A DNA stretch of 64,000 nucleotides from Chitinophagales bacterium (GTDB lineage Bacteria > Bacteroidota > Bacteroidia > Chitinophagales > Saprospiraceae). Position numbers and translations under genes: made by a program. The notes beneath the pieces were generated by a model that made no database searches, was not told the DNA's origin, and saw nothing but the letters and a program-made list of their open reading frames with translations. Shown one piece after another: positions 19,007 through 28,296 of this stretch (the stretch's first letter is position 1; each line of letters starts with the position of its first letter). Where the stretch lies: positions 211,032-275,031 of the forward strand of contig JAAFJY010000006.1 in assembly GCA_013299105.1 (NCBI GenBank), given 5' to 3'.

Positions 19007-19490
19007 TGTTGTGATGAGTTATGAATGATAAGTTATGAATGATGAGTTATGAGTGAGGCTCGCTGGCAAATTTTGAGGTGACATCAGTACTTGTTTGCAC
19101 GGTTTTGGGGGGGTGAAATTTGTAACTTTTAGTTATTTTACCGTCATGTGTCACTGAGAAACAACGAATTTGATCCAAAATTCAGGGTAAGGGATGGCGA
19201 AAGAATAAGCCACAAAAATTGGCCAGTCAAATTTGAGTTAGTGGGTCAACGTCATGCTGGAAATCAGCAAGATAGGGTGTGGAGTGTGTAAGTGTGAGTT
19301 CGGGTGGGGGACTTCGAACATAAGTTTCGTCTCCAATTGAAAACGAGGTTTCTTCACACTCAAACCCAAACAAGCACACCCAAACCCAATTTCATCCGTG
19401 TTCCCATCCCGCGAAGCGGGGCAAAGCACCAATTATTGCAAGCTATTTTTTCTGTGGCCCTTAAAAGTTGCATTACAACTCATTTATCCG
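19007..19490. repeat. Intergenic region with three repeat motifs
   Basis: No gene was seen. The stretch holds imperfect tandem GAGTTATGAATGATAAGTTATG units (19016-19056), a ~54-bp segment (19053-19106, GAGGCTCGCTGGCAAATTTT then TTGTTTGCACGGTTT) that recurs at 52468-52523, the GTCAACGTCAT motif at 19246-19256, and a C/A-rich tract (19360-19420: CACTCAAACCCAAACAAGCA, CATCCGTGTTCCCATCCCGC) whose inverted relative lies at 35150-35215. Confidence 0.7.
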
Positions 19491-20099
19491 ATGTCGAACC
19501 CAGCAGCACAGTTTTTAGCCCAAGCCGATCCGGTTTTAGCCAAAATCATCCACAGCATTCCGGAGCCCGTACATGAAAGCACCCACGATGTGTTTTTCGA
19601 CCTGATGAGTTGCATTCTGGAGCAACAAATCCATTACCGCAGCAGCAAGAGGATCTTTCAAAAGATGCTGGACACAGCCCAGTTGACAACCCTGAGCCCT
19701 GAAAATTTTGCCCAATTTGAAGAAAAAACTTTCGTTACCGCCAAGTTGTCGATGGGCAAATACGAGACTTTGGGACAAATTTTAGCCTTTTGGCAGCAAC
19801 AAAAAATAGCTTGGCCTGCACTCAGCGATGAAGAAGTGCGTGGGCAATTGGGCTCAATCAAAGGTATCGGTCCCTGGACGATTGACATGATTCTATTGTA
19901 CACTTTGGAGCGGCCCAATGTTTTTCCCGCCGACGACTTTCACCTCAAGGAGATCATGGTCAAACTGTACGGCCTTAACCCCGAAAGTAAACTGAAAGCA
20001 CAAATGTTAGACATCGCCAAAGACTGGGGCGAGAACCGCTCTCTGGCCGTCAAGTACCTCTTGGCTTGGAAGGAGTTCAACAAGAAAAAACCAGTTTGA
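19491..20099 (+). CDS. DNA-3-methyladenine glycosylase II (AlkA-like, HhH-GPD)
   Basis: 202 residues from ATG 19491 (MSNPAAQFLAQ); the frame to 19398 runs into repeat DNA and is not used. It is a helix-hairpin-helix glycosylase that removes alkylated bases by cutting the N-glycosidic bond. The HhH motif is LGSIKGIGPWTIDMILLY (about 121-138), followed by the catalytic region FPADDFHLKE with the acidic pair Asp148-Asp149. An ILEQQIHYRSSKRI helix near 43-56 is typical of the fold. It is shorter than E. coli AlkA (282) because it lacks the N-terminal TBP-like domain, as in compact AlkA-type enzymes. A strong terminator follows 12 bases downstream. Confidence 0.88.
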   Translation: MSNPAAQFLAQADPVLAKIIHSIPEPVHESTHDVFFDLMSCILEQQIHYRSSKRIFQKMLDTAQLTTLSPENFAQFEEKTFVTAKLSMGKYETLGQILAFWQQQKIAWPALSDEEVRGQLGSIKGIGPWTIDMILLYTLERPNVFPADDFHLKEIMVKLYGLNPESKLKAQMLDIAKDWGENRSLAVKYLLAWKEFNKKKPV

Positions 20100-20110
20100 T
20101 TTTTACCAAC

Positions 20111-20150
20111 GAAAAAAGCCGCTCTCTTGCTGGAGAGCGGCTTTTTTATT
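20111..20150. terminator. Bidirectional terminator between glycosylase and gyrB
   Basis: GAAAAAAGCCGCTCTC pairs with GAGAGCGGCTTTTTTATT around TTGCTG. It is a perfect stem with A and T runs on opposite sides between convergent genes (plus-strand stop 20099, minus-strand stop 20260). Confidence 0.92.
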
Positions 20151-20259
20151 CAAAAAATTTCAGCTAGAAAGCAGTAAAAAGTTTAGTAGAAAAGCACATG
20201 GTCCAGCCCTGAAATTAAGTTCAGCGCATGCTTTTCAACCCTCAACTTTTCAACTAAAA

Positions 20260-22275
<2,016 letters not shown>

Positions 22276-22386
22276 CTAAAAAAATACTTTTAGCAACCTT
22301 TTTAAAATATTGATTTTGAATGTTTTAGAGATAAGTATTGGAAAAATAACTCCGAGCGTTTATTGGCCTTTAAAAGTGCTTAAACA

Positions 22387-22956
22387 TCATCCAAGTCGCA
22401 CCATAAAACCATAAGCTCCAGGACCTACCGATTTATCTAAAATGGCTTTTATTTTGGGGATGTTATCGTGCGGGCCGGCGTAAAAATATGGACGCCCCTG
22501 CTGCCCAAATTCGATGTGGATAAAAGGTACTTCCTCTACTGGTGGAAGCAAAAACTCCGTGACCCTGAAATCTTTGTGCGGCTCAAAGCCTAGGTCTTCG
22601 GCGTATTCGATGCCACCGTAGATGATGTTGAACACCAGGTCTGGATCAGCTGTCATCATTTCTACCTCACCTGAAGCAGAAGCAATCATGTCATCAAAAG
22701 TCGCTTCATTGTAATCCATTTCGTAGTAAGTGTCTTTCAATCCCAGACAAAAAATGTCGATCAAATAACAGCCAAAGATGATTTTACCGCTCTGTTTTCG
22801 CCTCTTGACAAAAATACTGGCCATGCCCTGTGATTTCCAACCCACATTGAGGTAGCATTTGTCCACCTGCAAACTCCGACCAAACTGCTGGATGTACCTT
22901 GCCGGGCTAATGGGTGGTTTTTGCAGACCTTTGCCTTTGTTCTTGTTTTTGCTCAT
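22387..22956 (-). CDS. Conserved hypothetical protein (paralogue of the gene at 23008-23579)
   Basis: 189 residues starting MSKNKNKGKG, soluble, with no signal or membrane segment. I do not recognise a named domain. Conserved stretches shared with its upstream neighbour include PPISPARYIQQFGR, the YLIDIFCLGLKDTYY strand/turn, NIIYGGIEYAEDLGFEPHKD and LLPPVEEVP. The Lys-rich start followed by SPARYIQ suggests a short basic tail before a folded domain of about 150 residues. It lies 51 bases downstream of its paralogue on the same strand and is probably co-transcribed from the promoter at 23594-23623. The pair arose by tandem duplication. Confidence 0.75.
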   Translation of the reverse strand: MSKNKNKGKGLQKPPISPARYIQQFGRSLQVDKCYLNVGWKSQGMASIFVKRRKQSGKIIFGCYLIDIFCLGLKDTYYEMDYNEATFDDMIASASGEVEMMTADPDLVFNIIYGGIEYAEDLGFEPHKDFRVTEFLLPPVEEVPFIHIEFGQQGRPYFYAGPHDNIPKIKAILDKSVGPGAYGFMVRLG

Positions 22957-23007
22957 ACGAATTAAGCTTTGTCTTTTGAAAAACGCTGAGTGACCTTTAA
23001 AATAGTA

Positions 23008-23579
23008 CTACCTGTCAACTCGTACTATAAACACATATCCATCACGCCCTACTGATTTATCCAAGATAGTTATATTTTTTGCTACATTGTCATATTGGCT
23101 ACTTACATAAAAAGGTTTGCCATCTTTTCTGAACTCAAACTCAACATAAGGTACTTCTTCGACAGGTGGCAGTAGAAACTGGGTGATATTGAAGTCCTTG
23201 TGTGGCTCAAACCCCAGGTCTTCAGCGTATTCAATGCCACCATAAATAATGTTGAAGGCCAGGGTGGAATCAATTGGCTCCATTGGGTCCATGAAGAGCG
23301 TCTCTAAGATGGCTTCGAAATCGGCATCTGAATAATCAAGTTTGAAAGCAGTATCTTTTAGACCCAGACATCTGATATCAACTAAGTAAGAGCCAAAAAC
23401 AATTTTCCCGCTTTGGTTGCGCCGTACTACGAAAATACTGGCTATGCCATCTCTTTCCCATCCTGCGTTTACAAAACAAGCATCAAGTTTCAAGTTCCGA
23501 CCAAATTGCTGGATGTACTTTGCTGGGCTAATGGGCGATTGTTGTACAGCTTACTCGGTTTCTTTTTACCTTTGCTCAT
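23008..23579 (-). pseudogene. Frameshifted paralogue of the hypothetical at 22387-22956
   Basis: The main frame (23008-23493) can start only at a TTG codon and lacks the paralogue's N-terminus. Upstream in another frame, ATG 23579 encodes MSKGKKKPSK, matching the paralogue's MSKNKNKGKG, while the main frame extended upstream reads QQSPISPAKYIQQFGRNLK, matching PPISPARYIQQFGRSLQ. The two frames meet near 23544-23556, so one base has been lost (or two gained) within the basic linker. The rest is intact and keeps GGIEYAEDLGFEPHKDF and LLPPVEEVPY. A full TTG-N19-TATTTTTG promoter lies just upstream. Whether this is a real lesion, an error or a programmed shift cannot be decided here. Confidence 0.75.
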
Positions 23580-23593
23580 CAAAAAAATTTTGG

Positions 23594-23623
23594 CAAAAAT
23601 AGACATTTATGACCATTAAGCAA
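23594..23623 (-). promoter_or_regulatory. Promoter of the paralogous hypothetical pair
   Basis: On the minus strand TTG (23621-23623), 19 bases, then TATTTTTG (23594-23601), close to the Bacteroidota -33/-7 consensus. It ends 14 bases before ATG 23579 and overlaps the first codons of tsaE on the other strand. Confidence 0.62.
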
Positions 23624-24028
23624 GCGGAAGGAATGAAGGATTTGGCCCAAGAAGTACTGCACCAGTACCCCGATCGTCGCATCATCGCCCTCTCTGGAGA
23701 CCTGGGCGCGGGCAAAACGACCTTTACCCAACAATTTGCCTACTTGTTGGGGGTAAAAACGGCCATTACCAGCCCTACTTTTTCCCTGGTCAATGAATAT
23801 GAATACCAGGATGTGGAGGGGCAAATCCGCACTTTGTACCACATGGACCTCTACCGCATCAACTCTACGGAGGAAGCCCTGGATTTTGGTTTTGAAGAAT
23901 ACCTGGACAGCGGCGAATATTGCCTGATCGAGTGGCCGCAAATCGTTGAAAATCTACTCTCGGATGAGGTGCTGCGCATTCATTTAGAAATAATGGAAGA
24001 TTCCTCCCGGAAAGTTTTAATTTTGTAA
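23609..24028 (+). CDS. tsaE: tRNA t6A biosynthesis ATPase TsaE
   Basis: 139-residue P-loop ATPase that works with TsaB and TsaD to add threonylcarbamoyl to A37 of ANN-decoding tRNAs. Walker A is GDLGAGKTTF (about 30-39), followed by the typical TSPTFSLVNEY (switch-like region), YHMDLYRI and the C-terminal IEWPQIVENLL motif. Length and order match the family. It starts at ATG 23609, divergent from the frameshifted hypothetical with only about 30 bases between the starts. Alanine dehydrogenase follows 53 bases downstream on the same strand and may be co-transcribed. Confidence 0.93.
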   Translation: MTIKQAEGMKDLAQEVLHQYPDRRIIALSGDLGAGKTTFTQQFAYLLGVKTAITSPTFSLVNEYEYQDVEGQIRTLYHMDLYRINSTEEALDFGFEEYLDSGEYCLIEWPQIVENLLSDEVLRIHLEIMEDSSRKVLIL

Positions 24029-24081
24029 AGTAACATCATTTCAGCACTGCAAAACTGCTGAAAACCCATAACCATGCTACC

Positions 24082-25323
24082 ATGAGTGACGGAAAAGGAG
24101 GACGAGGCGGAGCCATTGCCATTCCCAAAGAATTGACTGAAGGACAGTTTCAAACCCAAACGGAGATGCTGGACATCCAGCAGAAAACCGAAAAACTGTA
24201 CATTGGTATTCCGCTGGAGACTACCTTGCAAGAGAGCCGGGTGGCCTTGGTCCCTTCTGCGGTCGCGGTGCTGACGGGTTACGGCCATCGCGTGATCATT
24301 GAGTCGGGCGCGGGTGACCAATCTCATTTTTCTGATCACCACTATTCGGAGGCAGGTGCTGAAATTTGCCACAGCAAAGAAGAAGTTTACCGGGCCCATG
24401 TTTTGCTCAAAGTTGCGCCGCCGACCCTGGCCGAAATCGAATTGATGCACCCCAATCAAATTTTGATTTCACCCTTGCAACTGCCACTCATTTCCAGCGA
24501 ATACATCAATCGTTTGCGCCAAAAACGGGTCATTGCCCTGGCCATGGAGTACATCAAGGACGACATGGACAATTTTCCTGTGGTGCGCATCATGAGCGAA
24601 ATGGCGGGTATTCGGGCCATGCTCACCGCAGCCGAACTTCTGACCAGCACCACTGGAGGCAAAGGCATTTTGCTGGGTGGCATCTCTGGCGTACCCAGTG
24701 CCAAAGTGGTCATCTTGGGCGCAGGGATCGTGGCTGAAAACGCCACCAGAGTCGCCTTGGGCCTGGGGGCTGATGTGCGTATTTTTGACAACAATATCTA
24801 CAAACTCAAGCGCCTGCAAAACCAACTGGGTCGCCAATTGTACACCTCTATCGTAGACCCCTACACCCTGGAAGAAGAACTCCTGACCGCCGATGTGGCC
24901 ATTGGTGCCATCCACTCCAAAAGCAGCCGTACCCCGATCATGGTCAGCGAGGAAATGGTCGCACGCATGAAACCCGGTGCGGTCATCGTGGATGTGAGCA
25001 TTGACCAAGGCGGTTGTTTTGCCACTTCAGAAATACGGTCACTGGACAGTCCGACCTTTATTAAATATGGTGTGATTCATTATTGCGTGCCCAATATTGC
25101 CTCGCAAGTGCCACGTACCTCTTCGATGGCCATCAGCAATATCCTGACCCAGGTGTTGTTAAGAGCAGGCAGCACAAGTAGCATTGAGCAATTGTTGTTT
25201 GCCAATCCAGGCCTTCGCCACGGGGTCTATACCTACAAAGGTTGTGTGTGCAACGAATACCTGAGCGAACGTTTTCAGATGAAATACACCAATTTGGAAT
25301 TGCTGATTACTTCGAATTTGTAA
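24082..25323 (+). CDS. ald: Alanine dehydrogenase
   Basis: 413-residue NAD-dependent enzyme of the alanine dehydrogenase/pyridine nucleotide transhydrogenase family, interconverting L-alanine and pyruvate plus ammonia. N-terminal catalytic domain: IGIPLETTLQESRVALVPSA, the KVAPPT segment, and MEYIKDDMDNFPVVRIMSEM. The Rossmann domain has GAGIVAENATRVALGLGADV (near 213). The C-terminal part has IDQGGCFATSE and CVPNIASQVPRTSS, both typical. About 45 residues precede the usual family start, including a Gly-rich opening (MSDGKGGRGGA), which is common in Bacteroidota members. It ends 17 bases before a strong terminator. Confidence 0.88.
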   Translation: MSDGKGGRGGAIAIPKELTEGQFQTQTEMLDIQQKTEKLYIGIPLETTLQESRVALVPSAVAVLTGYGHRVIIESGAGDQSHFSDHHYSEAGAEICHSKEEVYRAHVLLKVAPPTLAEIELMHPNQILISPLQLPLISSEYINRLRQKRVIALAMEYIKDDMDNFPVVRIMSEMAGIRAMLTAAELLTSTTGGKGILLGGISGVPSAKVVILGAGIVAENATRVALGLGADVRIFDNNIYKLKRLQNQLGRQLYTSIVDPYTLEEELLTADVAIGAIHSKSSRTPIMVSEEMVARMKPGAVIVDVSIDQGGCFATSEIRSLDSPTFIKYGVIHYCVPNIASQVPRTSSMAISNILTQVLLRAGSTSSIEQLLFANPGLRHGVYTYKGCVCNEYLSERFQMKYTNLELLITSNL

Positions 25324-25339
25324 CGACTGAAATTACATC

Positions 25340-25385
25340 AAAAAATGCGGCTTGGACAGCACCTGTCTTCCAAGCCGCATTTTTT
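25340..25385 (+). terminator. Terminator after alanine dehydrogenase
   Basis: TGCGGCTTGGA (25346-25356) pairs perfectly with TCCAAGCCGCA (25369-25379) and is followed by six T. The preceding A-run would allow function on the minus strand too. Confidence 0.9.
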
Positions 25386-25423
25386 AACGTGAATTTTAAG
25401 CTAAATTCATTGTTTTTCAACAA

Positions 25424-25564
25424 CTTAGTATTTGAGCTAAAATAAGGTGGACATCTTTGCTTTTGAGGTTTAGCAAAAAAAGAACACAACTTACTTTCAT
25501 CCAGTTGCTTTTCTTTTTTCACTAAACCCAAACCTGTCCGCCTTATTTTTTTAAGCTCCCTTAT
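25424..25564. mobile_element. MITE-like element, copy B (141 bp)
   Basis: Same orientation and length as copy A at 16122-16262, with only scattered substitutions (AAGGTGGACATC instead of AAGATGGACATA; CTGTCCGCC instead of CTGTCCACC). It inserted between the ald terminator and the 3' end of the DUF5723 gene. No open frame. Confidence 0.82.
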
Positions 25565-25749
25565 TGATGAGAAACCAAGGATTGAACAATTTTAAATTTC
25601 AAAATCCCCAACCGTAAAAACGATGCCTAACAAAACGACAAAGCTCCTCAGCGAGCCCCCAATCATATGTCGTAAGTCGTATGTCGTCTTTCGTATGTCA
25701 AAAAATAAGTTCAAGCTCCAAGAACTCACGTTTAGCTAGAAAGCGCAAG

Positions 25750-27813
25750 TTACTCTTCCAATTCCAGCAAGCGGGCGGGCAGGTAACCTACATAATCGCG
25801 GAAGCGTACCAATCGCCATTCACCTTTGGTTTCGAGCAGTTCCAAGCGGTGACCTATTACTACGGGCAGCAAGTTGGCGTATTGCTCGCCTGGGCCTGAC
25901 TTGATGACAGATGGTGAAATTACGCGGTACACAATTTTGGTTTTTCCACCTGTTTCGTTTGCATCTGGGCTTGCTTTGGCATTGACCCTGCCATTCATTT
26001 CGATGCGGGGTGCCACGGGCTCAAATGACGGGGCATTTGTAGGCTCGGGTTTAGGCGAAGAGACGGGCTGAACGACAATAGGCTCGCTGGTTTTGTTTTT
26101 TTCAGGTGCCTGGCCCCCATTGAGGAAAAACTCCTTTTTCAAAATATTCAAACCAGCCATTTCATCGGGGCTGACGGTGATTTGCTGGGACTCAAAGCCG
26201 GACTTGTGCACGACCAGGCGATAATTTTGGGTGCGCTGCAGATCAATGCTAATGATGCCTGCACCAAATGTGCGCTTCATGGAGGGCAATTCTTCTCCAT
26301 CCGGTTTTACCGAAAACATTTCCAACACCACCCCACTCAATTGTTCGCGGTTCAGGGCATTGAAAACCGATCCAATCAAACTCACCGTAGGCAATAGTGC
26401 CGATGGGCTCAGGGTTTTTGCTTGCTTGCTTGCTGCGAGTTTTTCTTTTTCTGCTTTGGGGTCTTCTTTGCCTTCCAGTTCAGCAATGCGTTCTTCGCGG
26501 CTCTGGCGACCAAAACAGAAACTCATGCCTGCATTGAGGTGCACATTGCGGGCATTTTTGGGTGAAAAGGCGGCCAGAGCATTGTCGGTGGCTACAAAAA
26601 CCTGGACCGGGCCGAGGTTTGCGCTGGCTCCCAGGCCAAAATTGATGGTAGACTTGTTGAAAGAAGACAAATTGGCCCCCACCTCCAAGGTTTTATTGAC
26701 CCTCGCGGTCAGGCCCACCGAAAAACCAAAATCCATCTGTCCCATGAACAGGCGCGGATTCAACAAAGCATCAACCGACAGTTTTTCATTGATAAAATAA
26801 CTGCCCCCCAAGTAAATGGTGGTAGGCAAGGCGGTGGTGTAGCTGGTATCCACTGGGTGGTCCCGCCCCAAGCGCTCGGTGAATTCTACACTTTCACTGG
26901 CAAATTCGTCCAGAAAACGAGTGGGAAACTCGATGTCATCGTCGGCGATGGGGTTGACGGTGGTGGCTTTGTCCCAGGTGATGCTGCCAATGTTGATGGC
27001 GCTGCCGTACAAGTCCATTTTTTCATTGACCGACCACTGAAACCCGAAATCAAAGCCCAAGCCTGTGTTGCCTTGGGTGGGCAAGAGCAAGGTCCCGGCG
27101 TTGCGGTATCCAGCCAAGCCAGAACCATAAAAACTGAGGTTGCCCAAAACGCCGAAATAGCGATCGTCTTTGTCGCTCACAAAGCGCATGGAGTCGTTGT
27201 AAGACTGGATATTGGAAATGCCCTGGATGAATTTGACTTTCACCCCTGCTGAAAAATTATTGCTGATTTGGCGCGAAAAACCCAGGCCATAACTGCGAAA
27301 ATGCAAGCCACTCAGGCGCAGGGTTTGAATGTCATAAGCGCGGGCTACATTTTTGTCTTCTCCTACATTGAATAACATCTCGGCCAAGGTGCGCGGATAA
27401 CTGAAGGCCATCGTCATTTGCTCGGCAGCGTGCAACTGGATGTAGTTTTTCTTGCCCAGGCGGAAACCCAGGTCGAACAAATTGGTACTGGCGTCGGCAA
27501 ATACCTGGTTTTCCTGGTCGAGCAGGTCAAGGAATTTTTTGAAGGGGTTGATGGTCAAACCTTCAGGAGTGGTGTCGCGCTCAAAATCGCCCCATTTGAA
27601 GCCAGTGCTGCTCAAATTTCCATTGAGACTGCTGACCAAGGGCAGGCCGATCTGGTACTTATTGAGTGGAATGCGCCCCGGATTGAGGTTGTAGGTTTGT
27701 GCATTGGAGTGCAACTGATACAAAGTCAGGTTGCGTTGTGCCTGCAAGTTGGCAGTCAGCATCATCAACGCAATGGTGCTTAGTAAAAAAACGCTTTTGT
27801 TGAGTTTCCGCAT
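25750..27813 (-). CDS. DUF5723-type outer-membrane protein with carboxypeptidase-like and SH3 domains
   Basis: 687 residues from ATG 27813 (MRKLNKSVFLL); upstream in-frame starts would bury the signal peptide. After the signal (about 1-26, ending LQAQ) comes a beta-barrel region (about 27-440) with the typical opening NPGRIPLNKYQIGLP and alternating aromatic strands. A charged linker (EGKEDPKAEKEKLAASK) precedes a carboxypeptidase-regulatory-like beta-sandwich (about 490-575, LSGVVLEMFSVKPDGEE), a Pro/Ser spacer and a C-terminal bacterial SH3 domain (about 625-687, VIKSGPGEQYANLLPV, GYLPARLLELEE). It may be an outer-membrane protein with a periplasmic wall-contacting tail, by loose analogy to PorP/SprF proteins of gliding and T9SS. 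The next minus-strand gene is a shorter relative without the tail. Function is inferred only from family and layout. Confidence 0.78.
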   Translation of the reverse strand: MRKLNKSVFLLSTIALMMLTANLQAQRNLTLYQLHSNAQTYNLNPGRIPLNKYQIGLPLVSSLNGNLSSTGFKWGDFERDTTPEGLTINPFKKFLDLLDQENQVFADASTNLFDLGFRLGKKNYIQLHAAEQMTMAFSYPRTLAEMLFNVGEDKNVARAYDIQTLRLSGLHFRSYGLGFSRQISNNFSAGVKVKFIQGISNIQSYNDSMRFVSDKDDRYFGVLGNLSFYGSGLAGYRNAGTLLLPTQGNTGLGFDFGFQWSVNEKMDLYGSAINIGSITWDKATTVNPIADDDIEFPTRFLDEFASESVEFTERLGRDHPVDTSYTTALPTTIYLGGSYFINEKLSVDALLNPRLFMGQMDFGFSVGLTARVNKTLEVGANLSSFNKSTINFGLGASANLGPVQVFVATDNALAAFSPKNARNVHLNAGMSFCFGRQSREERIAELEGKEDPKAEKEKLAASKQAKTLSPSALLPTVSLIGSVFNALNREQLSGVVLEMFSVKPDGEELPSMKRTFGAGIISIDLQRTQNYRLVVHKSGFESQQITVSPDEMAGLNILKKEFFLNGGQAPEKNKTSEPIVVQPVSSPKPEPTNAPSFEPVAPRIEMNGRVNAKASPDANETGGKTKIVYRVISPSVIKSGPGEQYANLLPVVIGHRLELLETKGEWRLVRFRDYVGYLPARLLELEE

Positions 27814-28099
27814 GTGGTTACCCATAGAAGTAATGTTGCCCATGATTGGTTCGGTTTTTGGCAAGTATGCGACCAATGCTAAAGAGGAAAATGCTGCATT
27901 GGTCTAAAAAATGATGGAATAGGGATTTGTTTATCCTGGCCTTGTGTGTGCAAAGAACGGCTATACGAAATAAAGAAATGTGTAAAGACGGTTAAATTAC
28001 TGTCATAAAATGGGGGGAGGGCTGAGGAGATGGCGTGTACACCGAGAAATAGGATGCTTGTATTACTGGATGGGGTCGCATTTTTCCGCCAAGAAAATC

Positions 28100-28286
28100 A
28101 CATTTACTGAAAACTTCGGAGAATTTTCAGTAGCTGAGAATCTTGTGATTTTCATGGTGAACATGAAGCGTTCATGACCGCGAAGCGGTCTAATTCTGAA
28201 AATTCTTTCAAATTCTGGCTTGGTCAACGTCATGCAAGAAATTCTGTAATGCTATAATGCTGAAAATTCTGGTTCAGACAAAAATG
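28100..28286. repeat. ~185-bp AGAATT-rich intergenic repeat, copy 1
   Basis: Contains ACTGAAAACTTCGGAG, the GACCGCGAAGCGGTC palindrome, several AATTCT units, TTGGTCAACGTCATGCAAG and a terminal GGTTCAGACAAAAA. Inverted relatives lie at 33097-33276 and 50500-50670, with a partial copy at 48351-48424. The rest of the 27814-28296 gap has no recognisable gene. Confidence 0.78.
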
Positions 28287-28296
28287 CCCTTCCCCC

